A stretch of DNA of 6,123 nt. Origin: Deltaproteobacteria bacterium (lineage in GTDB: Bacteria > Bdellovibrionota_C > UBA2361 > SZUA-149 > JADYYL01). The stretch's first letter is position 1, and each line of letters opens with the position of its first letter. This document shows, in pieces, positions 1 through 6,123 of this stretch. Both the position numbers and the translations under genes were made by a program. Under the pieces are notes generated by a model. That model was not told the DNA's origin and did no database searches. It worked only from the letters and a program-made list of their open reading frames with translations. Location of the stretch: assembly GCA_020853655.1 (NCBI GenBank), contig JADYYL010000259.1:1-6123 (forward strand), in the 5' to 3' direction.

Positions 1-785
1 GTCGCTTCGAGCAAACGCACGCGCTGCAGACGATCGCAGGCGTGAAGTCGCGCTGCTACGACGTCGCGACCCTCAAACCGAAACTCGGCGTGCTCGTCGT
101 CGGCACCGGCCGTTGCGGAACGGGCGCGCGGAAGGTCTGCGAGTGGATGGGCCTGACGGAGTTCTCGCCGTCGAAGGTGCGGTCGCTCTCGGGGTGTCCT
201 GACACCGGATGGTTCTCGGTCCTCGGCACGAGCGACATCGTCACCCGCATCGGCGGGGGCCGGTATCAGAAGGCCGAATACCGGGATTACGGCAAGGAAC
301 GGTACATGAGCTCGTTCCTGAGCTACCTGGATACCGGCCTCGTCGACGTGCTGCTTTACACACCCTACTGGGACGATCGCTATCCGATCGTCCTCGGAGA
401 GGATGACTTCCGCTCGCGAATGGGTCTGCCCTGGATGATCGGGGATATCACCTGCGATGTGAACGGAAGTCTCTGGTGTACGCAGGCGGCGACGACGATC
501 GACGAGCCCGCCGTGACGTACGACGCTGACAGCCACTCGTTCGTTCCGGGGGTGGTTTCGGGTGGCACGACGGTCATGGCCGTTGACAACCTGCCGTGCC
601 AGCTGCCGTCGGATGCGACAGAGCACTTCTCGGCGTTGCTGATGGATCACGTTCCGGCGCTCGCAACGCTCGACCGACGGAATTCGCTCCAGACGAGCGG
701 ACTTTCGCCGGTGCTGCAACGAGCGACCATCGTGTACAACGGCGAACTCACGTCGGGGTACCGATATCTCGAGGAATACCTCTAG
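1..785 (+). CDS. LKR/saccharopine dehydrogenase-like protein, C-terminal part (5' truncated by window edge)
   Basis: The frame is open from the window edge (first full codon at 3) to TAG at 783-785, giving about 260 residues. The in-frame GTG at 42 is unlikely to be the start, because the residues before it (QTH...) align with the interior of the intact neighbour at 1127-2413. The visible part is the NAD(P)-binding half of a lysine-ketoglutarate reductase-type enzyme. This family condenses lysine and 2-oxoglutarate to saccharopine, or runs the reverse reaction, in the cytosol. Visible signatures are a Rossmann glycine motif GTGRCGTG (residues 34-41 of the visible part), PWMIGDITCD, TIDEP, MAVDNLPCQLPSDATEHF and an ending with IVYNGELTSGYRYL. 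The same blocks occur in the neighbour and in the LKR domain of animal AASS (compare IDNLPAQLP there). The nucleotide-binding loop differs from the neighbour (GAGNVASG), so cofactor or substrate may differ. No saccharopine dehydrogenase domain follows the stop. Family assignment is strong; the substrate is inferred. Confidence 0.88.
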   Translation, partial: RFEQTHALQTIAGVKSRCYDVATLKPKLGVLVVGTGRCGTGARKVCEWMGLTEFSPSKVRSLSGCPDTGWFSVLGTSDIVTRIGGGRYQKAEYRDYGKERYMSSFLSYLDTGLVDVLLYTPYWDDRYPIVLGEDDFRSRMGLPWMIGDITCDVNGSLWCTQAATTIDEPAVTYDADSHSFVPGVVSGGTTVMAVDNLPCQLPSDATEHFSALLMDHVPALATLDRRNSLQTSGLSPVLQRATIVYNGELTSGYRYLEEYL

Positions 786-1126
786 AAGCTGCTCTGCGTT
801 GGCTTCGGCACGTTACGGACGCCCATGCGGCCAGCTTGAGAGATCAGGCTCGACGCAGTGTTCGATGTAACGACTCGGTTTTACGGCGCGGGATTGGTTC
901 GAGTAGCCCTCGACCAGCCCGCGCTCAACGTTATACGTATCAACTCCTCACCCAATATCTTGGGTTGCTCTCGAAGGCGCTCTTTCGATTCTCGACCGAG
1001 TCGCGTTTTTCGAGAGACTGAGGGCGGACGGGTGTTGTGTCTCGCGCCCCTCCGTTTTCATAGAGAAGTGATGATTATCCCTCGCGAGGCGGGCAGTGCT
1101 TCGCGAACGTAACGAAGGAAAAGTGT
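786..1126. other. Intergenic gap of 341 bp between the two LKR-like genes
   Basis: No credible gene is visible. Short open frames here lack recognisable motifs and good ribosome sites. The stretch holds several inverted repeats. CTCTCGAA (968-975) pairs with TTCGAGAG (1009-1016). A small hairpin followed by T5 lies at 986-1010. A bulged stem GAGGGCG/CGCCCCTC (1020-1026 with 1045-1052) is followed by four T. A perfect 10-bp palindrome CCTCGCGAGG lies at 1080-1089, and a related TTCGCGAA at 1100-1107. A gap this long between paralogues, with terminator-like structures, suggests that the downstream gene has its own promoter. I could not identify a convincing -35/-10 pair. Confidence 0.6.
986..1010 (+). 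terminator. Possible weak intrinsic terminator after the first LKR-like gene
   Basis: CGATTC (986-991) pairs with GAGTCG (998-1003), including one G-T wobble. The loop is six bases, and five T follow at 1006-1010 after a two-base gap. The stem is short and the structure lies about 200 bases after the stop codon, so this is only a candidate. A second candidate is the bulged stem at 1020-1052 followed by TTTT at 1055-1058. Confidence 0.3.
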
Positions 1127-2413
1127 ATGGCCCGATCGATAACGATTCGCCGCGAGACAAAGAACAAGTGGGAACGTCGAACGCCGATCACTCCCAACGC
1201 CGTTCGAAGCCTTCGTTCCGCCGGCTTTGAAATCGACGTTGAATCCAGCGCCATTCGAGTATTTCCGGATGGCGATTATCTCGCGGCCGGTGGCGCTCTG
1301 GTCCCCGATTGCGACCAGTCAGAGATCGTTGTGGGTATCAAGGAGCCGAATCCGGCTTTGATTCAGCCGGGGCAAACGCATCTGGCCTTTTCGCACACGA
1401 TCAAAGGCCAGCCCTACAATATGCCTCTCCTTCAGAAGTTCCTGGATGTGGGAGCAACGCTCATTGATTACGAACCCATCGTCAACGAGAAGGGTCAGCG
1501 TCTCGTCGCATTTGGCCGCTTTGCCGGACTCGCGGGCGCGATCGACACGCTGTGGTTGGCCGGAAAGAAGTTACAGCTCAAAGGTGAGAAGTCACCACTT
1601 CAGAGTCTCAAGCAGACCCATGAATATGCGAGCCTCGATGAACTTCGAGGGGCGCTTGCTGCGATCGCCCCACTCGCTCAGCCGCTGAGAATGCTCGTGC
1701 TCGGTGCAGGCAATGTGGCATCGGGGGTAATCGATATTCTTGAGTGGCTCGGAATCCCCCGAATCTCGGGGGCGCAAGTTCTCAACGGAGCAGAGGGGCC
1801 TTGGTACTCCGTGCTGGATTTTGCGGAGATGCTCCGACGGAAAGGGGGCGGGGAGTTTTCGCTCGATGAGTATTTTTCGGAGGGCGCCGAGCGCTATGAA
1901 GGACGGCTTGAGGAGTATCTCGGCAAGTTCGACGTGTTGCTGAACACCGCGTTCTGGACGGCAAAGTATCCCCGTCAGTTGACCCAGGCCCTGATGCGCG
2001 AGCGCAAGGCCGATCTGCCCTGGATGATCGGCGATATCAGCTGCGACATCGACGGGAGCCTCGAGTGCACGCTCGATGCGAGTTCGATTGACGAACCTGA
2101 TTTTACCTACAACGTCGATCTGAGAACCATCTCCCCGGGTCATTCCTGGGAAGGGCCAACGATCATGGCGATCGACAACTTGCCGTGCGAGCTTCCGCGC
2201 GACGCCTCGGAGTACTTTTCCGCGTGTATGCTTCCGTTTCTGCCCGAACTCATGACGATGGATTCCTCGAAAAGCCTCGCCGAGAGTGGTCTTTCCGAGA
2301 CAATGCAACGTGCGGTGATTGTTTACCGGGGCGAGCTTACGGAGCGCTTCCGCTACCTCCAGCAACATCTGGATCTTGCGGCACGTAAGGGTGCGGCGGC
2401 CGTCAACGCATAG
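1127..2413 (+). CDS. Lysine-ketoglutarate reductase (saccharopine-forming)-like dehydrogenase, 428 aa
   Basis: This is a complete stand-alone LKR-type protein. The family joins lysine to 2-oxoglutarate with NAD(P)H to form saccharopine (EC 1.5.1.8) or catalyses the related reverse reaction. The N-terminal half (about 1-145) is an alanine dehydrogenase/transhydrogenase-type N domain. It opens with RRETKNKWERRTPITP and contains VGIKEP (K72) and FSHTIKGQ (H90, K93), which match AASS FSHTIKAQ. K72 and H90 align with the catalytic Lys/His pair known from fungal saccharopine dehydrogenase. The C-terminal half carries the Rossmann motif GAGNVASG (193-200), PWMIGDISCDIDGS (298-311), IDEP and MAIDNLPCELPRDASEYF (347-364). 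ATG 1127 is preceded by AAGGAA at 1115-1120, a good ribosome site six bases upstream. The length fits one LKR domain only, and no saccharopine-hydrolysing SDH domain is fused or follows. Upstream lies a paralogue in the same direction; downstream is a convergent gene 55 bp away. Family is very secure; exact substrate and direction are inferred. Confidence 0.92.
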   Translation: MARSITIRRETKNKWERRTPITPNAVRSLRSAGFEIDVESSAIRVFPDGDYLAAGGALVPDCDQSEIVVGIKEPNPALIQPGQTHLAFSHTIKGQPYNMPLLQKFLDVGATLIDYEPIVNEKGQRLVAFGRFAGLAGAIDTLWLAGKKLQLKGEKSPLQSLKQTHEYASLDELRGALAAIAPLAQPLRMLVLGAGNVASGVIDILEWLGIPRISGAQVLNGAEGPWYSVLDFAEMLRRKGGGEFSLDEYFSEGAERYEGRLEEYLGKFDVLLNTAFWTAKYPRQLTQALMRERKADLPWMIGDISCDIDGSLECTLDASSIDEPDFTYNVDLRTISPGHSWEGPTIMAIDNLPCELPRDASEYFSACMLPFLPELMTMDSSKSLAESGLSETMQRAVIVYRGELTERFRYLQQHLDLAARKGAAAVNA

Positions 2414-2468
2414 GTAACGAACCGCGGGTTGTGCCGCCGTTCCACGAGTCTATCAAATCAGCGACGGG

Positions 2469-3944
2469 TTATTCCGAGAGGGCGAGCATTTCGAGCTTCG
2501 CGGCGCTCTCTTTGGCTTTGTTGTAGTGGGCCGCCCAGTTCGTCGAACGGTCGAGCACCGTCTTTGCGTAATTCTTCACAGAGCCTGGAATCGAAGCCTG
2601 GCCCTTTTTCACGCGATCGACGTTCCCCGGACCCCAGTTATAAGCCGCGAGTGCGAGGGACTTGTTGCCGCGATAGCGCGCTTCGAGTTGGCGGATGTAA
2701 CGAACGCCGAGCGAGATATTCGTGACCGTATCCGAGAGAGCCGTTTGATTGCGGAGTCGGCCCTTCCCGGCCACAAATTCCGCGGTGGCCGGCATCAGCT
2801 GCATCAACCCACGGGCACCCACTGGCGAGACCGCGGTATTCGCAAACCGGCTTTCGATCGAGATAATCGCCGCGACGTAAAACGGGTCGACCTTCTCGCG
2901 GGCCGCGATTTCAACGATGGCCTTGGCGACATCGCCGCAGTTCGCGATCGTCGGACGGTGCATCGCGACCAGTCCGGAGATGAACTTGATCTTGCTCTTC
3001 ATGTCCTCGAGGTGGGCGTCGACCGGTGGACGCATCTGTTTCAGCGCGAGTTCCGTGTTACGATCCCGGGAGAAGAGCGCGAGCGCATCGGAAAGTCGAG
3101 CGCTCAGCATCGACTGCTCTGTCTTGGGCGTCGTCGTGGAACCCACTTCCTCGCTATTCAGCCCACTCTCCTCCGCCTCAATGGTCGAAAGAGCCAACTT
3201 TGAACTCTCGGAGCGCCATTCGCGTCCCGTAAAGAAAACCAGGGATGCGCAGGCGATGAGCACCGCGGCTGTTGGCACGAAGAGTACTCGGCTGACTTCG
3301 AAGGTCGTTCGGAGCAGGGACGGGGCGATTGCCTTATCTTCTCGTCGCGCAGGTGCGGTTTTCTTGCTCGGCTGAGCGGCGCGTGGTGCAGGGGCTGCCG
3401 TGGTCTTGGAGGGGGTCGACGCCTTCTGCTGCTGAGAGGTCGGCCGCGCCGCAGCGGCGGACTCGGCACCCCGAACGGGAGCTGGTCGAGTGGATGCGAC
3501 TGGAGAAGGCACCGTCTGCTTTCGAACGGGTTGAGCGGGAGTGCTCGCAACAGGAGCCGGAGTGGCGGCAGCCGTCTGGGCAGTGTTGGTTTGGGAAGTG
3601 TTGATCTGGGCGGGGTCGCTCTTCTTCGCCGAGATGATCTTCGGGGTCGTCGCAAAGCTCACCCCGTTCCCCTTCGGTGCGGTCAACGTCCGCGGGGGAG
3701 GAACATACTGGAATGTCGGTCGAGGTTGTTTCTCTTCGTTCAAAACGGATCGTTGCTGATTTGGAGTTTTGTTCTCGGAAGCCGACGCTCTCCGACCTTG
3801 CGCGATCGCAAGATTCTGTTCGCGACCGGAGTGCCCTACTCTTTCCTCTGGAAGGTTCTGGCCTTCCGGGGCGATCGAGCGACTCAAAGCGCTGTTGAAA
3901 GAAGACGAGGGCGCCGGAGTAGTTTTTCGACTCGGGATAGACAT
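2469..3944 (-). CDS. Membrane-anchored SLT-domain lytic transglycosylase with long low-complexity N-terminal arm, 491 aa
   Basis: The C-terminal domain is a Slt70-type lytic transglycosylase, which cleaves the MurNAc-GlcNAc bond of peptidoglycan and forms anhydro-MurNAc. Using ATG 3944 as residue 1, the catalytic Glu is E364 in IISIESRF. It is followed by GARGLMQLMPAT (376-387), NISLGVRYI (409-417) and AAYNWGPGNVDR (433-444), all hallmark motifs of the family. One hydrophobic segment at about 219-238 (VLFVPTAAVLIACASLVFF) should anchor the protein and place the SLT domain in the periplasm. Residues about 1-205 are disordered-looking. The part from 107 to 205 is very rich in Ala, Pro, Thr, Ser, Gln and Lys, and its positive charge predicts a cytoplasmic location. 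The frame extends to a GTG at 3965, but ATG 3944 is preferred because GGAG lies eight bases upstream of it and no such site precedes the GTG. The gene is convergent with the LKR gene and divergent from mnmG. Enzyme class is confident; the role of the arm is unknown. Confidence 0.92.
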   Translation of the reverse strand: MSIPSRKTTPAPSSSFNSALSRSIAPEGQNLPEERVGHSGREQNLAIAQGRRASASENKTPNQQRSVLNEEKQPRPTFQYVPPPRTLTAPKGNGVSFATTPKIISAKKSDPAQINTSQTNTAQTAAATPAPVASTPAQPVRKQTVPSPVASTRPAPVRGAESAAAARPTSQQQKASTPSKTTAAPAPRAAQPSKKTAPARREDKAIAPSLLRTTFEVSRVLFVPTAAVLIACASLVFFTGREWRSESSKLALSTIEAEESGLNSEEVGSTTTPKTEQSMLSARLSDALALFSRDRNTELALKQMRPPVDAHLEDMKSKIKFISGLVAMHRPTIANCGDVAKAIVEIAAREKVDPFYVAAIISIESRFANTAVSPVGARGLMQLMPATAEFVAGKGRLRNQTALSDTVTNISLGVRYIRQLEARYRGNKSLALAAYNWGPGNVDRVKKGQASIPGSVKNYAKTVLDRSTNWAAHYNKAKESAAKLEMLALSE

Positions 3945-4034
3945 CTTTACTGCTCCGGCTTTCACAATCGCCCAGGAACCGCGGCCGCCACACCCTCTCT
4001 ATCCCAAATCGGCGTAAAAATCTGATCTGCTCCG

Positions 4035-4064
4035 ATTATAGACCTAAACAGCGGATTTTGTTAT
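4035..4064 (-). promoter_or_regulatory. Candidate sigma-70-type promoter for the lytic transglycosylase
   Basis: On the minus strand a perfect -10 hexamer TATAAT lies at 4040-4035. Eighteen bases upstream is ATAACA (4064-4059), which matches four of six -35 bases. This would give an untranslated leader of roughly 80 bases before ATG 3944. The region is clearly more AT-rich than the surrounding coding DNA. This is inferred from hexamers only. Confidence 0.4.
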
Positions 4065-4067
4065 AAA
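4039..4067 (+). promoter_or_regulatory. Candidate sigma-70-type promoter for mnmG
   Basis: TAGACC (4039-4044, four of six -35 bases) is followed by an exact 17-bp spacer and TATAAA (4062-4067, five of six -10 bases). Transcription would begin near 4074, about 45 bases before the mnmG ATG. Both hexamers overlap the opposite-strand promoter of the transglycosylase. Confidence 0.45.
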
Positions 4068-4117
4068 TTCCCCACTGTTGTCCGACTTCTCCAATCTCTC
4101 AGAAAACCGTCAGGATT

Positions 4118-6028
4118 ATGGGCGCTTACGTTCGACAAGGCGGACCTTATGACGTGCTCGTGATCGGCGCCGGCCATGCCGGTACCGAGGCGGCGCTCGT
4201 TGCAGCGCGAATGGGAGCCAAGACCGCCCTCCTGACATTCACCCGAAACACCATCGGGCAGATGTCGTGCAACCCCGCTATCGGAGGCCTGGGGAAAGGC
4301 CAACTCGTCAAGGAGATCGACGCGCTCTTCGGCGAGATGGGGGTGGCGATTGACGACACCGGGATTCAGTTCCGCACGCTCAACGGATCGAAGGGACCGG
4401 CGGTTCGCTCGTCTCGCGCCCAAGCAGATCGCGACCTCTACAAGGCACGGGTCCGGCAGGCGTGCGAGGCGTGCCCCAATCTCGATATCATCGAAGCAGC
4501 CGCGGGTGGTTTCCTCGTCGAGGGAATTCGGGTCGTCGGAGCGCACACCGAAGACGGCGTTCCGATTCGGGCGACGTGCACGGTCATGACGACCGGCACA
4601 TTTCTCCGAGGCTTGATGCACACGGGCACTGAGCAGACGCCCGGCGGAAGAGTGGACGACCAGGCAGCGTATCCGCTGAGCGATTCGCTCCGTTCACTCG
4701 GACTTCGCATGGGCCGGATGAAGACCGGAACCCCTCCCCGACTTATTCGCAGCACGATCGATTTCTCGAAGCTCGTCGAGCAACCTGGCGATACCCCGAT
4801 TGTCCCCTTTTCATTCCGGACGAAGAAGATTGAGAGACCTCAGATCTCGTGTTGGATTACCGAGACGAATGCCCACACTCACGACATCATTGCAGCAAAC
4901 GTCGAGCGTTCGCCGATGTTCAACGGGCAGATTGAGTCCGGTGGGCCGCGCTATTGTCCCTCCATCGAGGACAAGGTCTTTCGATTCCGCGACAAGACGA
5001 GCCACAACATCTTCCTTGAGCCTGAGGGGTTCGAGAGCGACGTTGTCTATCCGAACGGTATCTCGACGAGCCTCCCGGCGGATGTCCAGGAGTCGTTTGT
5101 GCGCAGCATTCCTGGGCTCGAAGGGGTTCAGTTTCTGAAGTTCGGCTACGCGGTCGAATACGATCATATCGATCCGACCGAGCTGGATGCTCGGCTTGCT
5201 CCCCGAGCGGTTCAGGGCATCTTTTTCGCCGGACAAATCAACGGCACCTCGGGGTACGAGGAGGCCGGTGCTCAGGGACTTCTCGCGGGCATCAATGCTG
5301 CTCAAGAGGCGCTCGGGCGCGAAGCCGTCACGTTCCGCCGCGAGGAGAGTTACATCGGCGTCATGGTCGACGACCTTATCTCTCGTGGCGTCTCCGAGCC
5401 GTATCGGATGTTTACCTCGCGTGCTGAGTATCGACTCCATCTTCGCGAAGACAATGCGGACTCTCGCCTCACCCCAACGGCTCGTCGTCTGGGACTTGTC
5501 GACGATGCGGCGTTTGCGCTGATTGAGGCCCGCTGGAACCGAATGACTCAGGAGAAGCTTCGGTTCGAGAACACGGTTGCCAAGCCCTTCCCCGAGGTCA
5601 ACGCATGGCTGGGGAGCGTTGACTCTGCGGCGCTCTCCGATGCCGTGCGACTCTCCGAGCTGATTCGGCGTCCTGAGCTGGGCTATGAGCAAATCGTGTC
5701 CCACTTCGGCGCTGCCGCAGAGCCTCTCGATGAACGTGATTGGAAGGTCGTCGAGACCGAATTGAAGTTTGCGGGTTATCTGCGCAGACAGGAGGAGGAT
5801 ATCGCCCGTGTAAGACGGATGGAGGATGTCTTGATTCCAGAGGCTATCCCCTACTCCGAGATGAACTCTCTGAGCGTGGAAGTTCGCGAGACGCTCTCTC
5901 GGCACCGCCCTCGCACTCTTGGTCAGGCCTCGCGCCTTTCTGGCGTCACTCCCGCGGCTCTATCGTTGCTGTCGATCTACCTCCGCAAAGGGTTGCCAGG
6001 CGCTTCTGCCACACCTGAACGGGAATGA
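4118..6028 (+). CDS. mnmG: tRNA uridine-5-carboxymethylaminomethyl modification enzyme MnmG (GidA), 636 aa
   Basis: MnmG works with the GTPase MnmE in the cytoplasm. It uses FAD, NADH and methylenetetrahydrofolate to install (carboxymethyl)aminomethyl groups on wobble U34 of certain tRNAs. The match runs the full length and 636 residues fits the usual 620-640. The FAD-binding motif GAGHAGTEAA is at 17-26. The MnmG signature GQMSCNPAIGGLGKG carries the first conserved cysteine, C51. GPRYCPSIEDKVFRF carries the second, C280. Further conserved blocks are KTGTPPR (202-208), IFLEPEG (298-304), YPNGISTSLP (311-320), FFAGQINGTSGYEEA (369-383), EPYRMFTSRAEYRL (427-440) and the C-terminal LGQASRLSGVTPAA (601-614), which belongs to the MnmE/tRNA-binding end. 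No other start codon lies between the upstream in-frame stop at 4064 and ATG 4118. AGGA (4112-4115) is only two bases from the ATG, unusually close. A new ORF follows after 29 bases, consistent with a mnmG-rsmG operon. Confidence 0.99.
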   Translation: MGAYVRQGGPYDVLVIGAGHAGTEAALVAARMGAKTALLTFTRNTIGQMSCNPAIGGLGKGQLVKEIDALFGEMGVAIDDTGIQFRTLNGSKGPAVRSSRAQADRDLYKARVRQACEACPNLDIIEAAAGGFLVEGIRVVGAHTEDGVPIRATCTVMTTGTFLRGLMHTGTEQTPGGRVDDQAAYPLSDSLRSLGLRMGRMKTGTPPRLIRSTIDFSKLVEQPGDTPIVPFSFRTKKIERPQISCWITETNAHTHDIIAANVERSPMFNGQIESGGPRYCPSIEDKVFRFRDKTSHNIFLEPEGFESDVVYPNGISTSLPADVQESFVRSIPGLEGVQFLKFGYAVEYDHIDPTELDARLAPRAVQGIFFAGQINGTSGYEEAGAQGLLAGINAAQEALGREAVTFRREESYIGVMVDDLISRGVSEPYRMFTSRAEYRLHLREDNADSRLTPTARRLGLVDDAAFALIEARWNRMTQEKLRFENTVAKPFPEVNAWLGSVDSAALSDAVRLSELIRRPELGYEQIVSHFGAAAEPLDERDWKVVETELKFAGYLRRQEEDIARVRRMEDVLIPEAIPYSEMNSLSVEVRETLSRHRPRTLGQASRLSGVTPAALSLLSIYLRKGLPGASATPERE

Positions 6029-6057
6029 GTCCGCGTTTATGCGGCTTAAACTAGGAA

Positions 6058-6123
6058 ATGAATGTTTCACGTGAAACAGTGACCAACGACGCTCCCCAGA
6101 CCGATTTCCCACGCCATATCGAA
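6058..6123 (+). CDS. Start of a downstream gene, probably rsmG (16S rRNA m7G527 methyltransferase), truncated by window end
   Basis: An ORF opens at ATG 6058, three bases after an in-frame TAG (6052-6054), and stays open to the window end. Its 22 visible residues begin MNVSRETVTND and end PRHIE. They are too few to identify a domain. The proposal rests on context: rsmG very commonly follows mnmG, upstream of parA and parB, and several RsmG proteins begin with a VSRET segment because parS overlaps their start. The early residues lack the KGGVGKTT P-loop expected near the start of ParA, which weakly argues against parA. AGGAA directly abuts ATG 6058, so spacing is poor. An in-frame GTG at 6079 is an alternative start that would place parS entirely upstream of the coding region. 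Confidence 0.55.
   Translation, partial: MNVSRETVTNDAPQTDFPRHIE
6063..6078. promoter_or_regulatory. parS centromere site (ParB/Spo0J binding), perfect palindrome
   Basis: TGTTTCACGTGAAACA is a perfect 16-bp palindrome identical to the consensus chromosomal parS. ParB binds it, loads CTP-dependently as a sliding clamp, and acts with ParA in origin segregation and, in many bacteria, SMC loading. Its position immediately after mnmG and at the beginning of the next gene is typical, as parS sites cluster near the origin and the parAB locus. It overlaps the codons for VSRET of the following ORF. Confidence 0.95.

Noticed and set aside
42..785. GTG at 42 as the start of the first LKR-like gene
   Set aside because: The frame stays open to the window edge, and the residues before GTG align with internal residues of the paralogue, so the gene almost surely begins upstream.
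596..1112. Plus-strand open frames spanning the end of the first LKR gene and the gap
   Set aside because: They overlap the conserved LKR C-terminus out of frame, show arginine-rich shadow composition, and lack any recognisable domain.
1592..2368. Long minus-strand open frame opposite the intact LKR gene
   Set aside because: It lies wholly antisense to a strongly conserved coding sequence, shows no recognisable motif, and is the kind of shadow frame expected in GC-rich DNA.
2414..2468. Possible bidirectional terminator between the convergent genes
   Set aside because: Only a four-base stem (AACC-GCG-GGTT) is visible, with no T-run on either strand, so no terminator is supported.
3334..3993. 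Minus-strand frame of 219 codons overlapping the transglycosylase arm
   Set aside because: It overlaps in another frame. It is not supported by a good ribosome site or motif, and the transglycosylase frame continues into a bona fide SLT domain.
4811..5905. 364-codon open frame on the minus strand opposite mnmG
   Set aside because: mnmG is conserved throughout this stretch. The antisense translation is arginine/leucine-rich without domain motifs, consistent with a codon-bias shadow.
6031..6044. Small hairpin CCGC/GCGG between mnmG and the next ORF
   Set aside because: The four-base stem has no following T-run, and the 29-bp spacing fits an operon rather than termination.

Overview
The window is GC-rich and densely coded. 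It comes from a bacterium and most likely a diderm, because it encodes a membrane-anchored lytic transglycosylase that needs a periplasmic peptidoglycan layer. A perfect 16-bp chromosomal parS site just after mnmG indicates a ParABS-type chromosome. It also suggests the window sits next to the origin-proximal mnmG-rsmG-parA-parB cluster found in many bacteria. The lineage cannot be fixed from the sequence. Lysine-ketoglutarate-reductase-like proteins of the animal/plant AASS type occur only in some bacterial groups.

Layout. Positions 1-785 (+) hold the C-terminal part of a lysine-ketoglutarate reductase (LKR)-like protein that enters from outside the window. A 341-bp gap follows, with inverted repeats and a possible weak terminator but no credible gene. 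Positions 1127-2413 (+) encode a complete second LKR-like protein, clearly paralogous to the first. Convergent to it, positions 2469-3944 (-) encode a lytic transglycosylase with a long, low-complexity, Ala/Pro/Thr/Lys-rich N-terminal region, one transmembrane helix and a C-terminal SLT domain. A short AT-rich divergent promoter region (about 4035-4067) separates it from mnmG (4118-6028, +), which encodes the FAD-dependent tRNA wobble-uridine modification enzyme. Twenty-nine bases after mnmG, a new ORF opens at 6058 and runs off the window. It is probably rsmG, and a perfect parS overlaps its first codons.

Functional picture. Two themes sit side by side. One is a tandem pair of LKR/saccharopine-type dehydrogenases with no saccharopine dehydrogenase domain in view, possibly for lysine metabolism. 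The other is an origin-proximal housekeeping block (mnmG, probable rsmG, parS). The transglycosylase shares the divergent control region with mnmG. I see no mobile element, CRISPR array, tRNA or rRNA. The more unusual points are the divergent LKR paralogue pair, the cytoplasmic low-complexity arm on the transglycosylase, and the parS embedded in a start region that offers three overlapping translation starts. None of these amounts to a demonstrable new system from this window alone.
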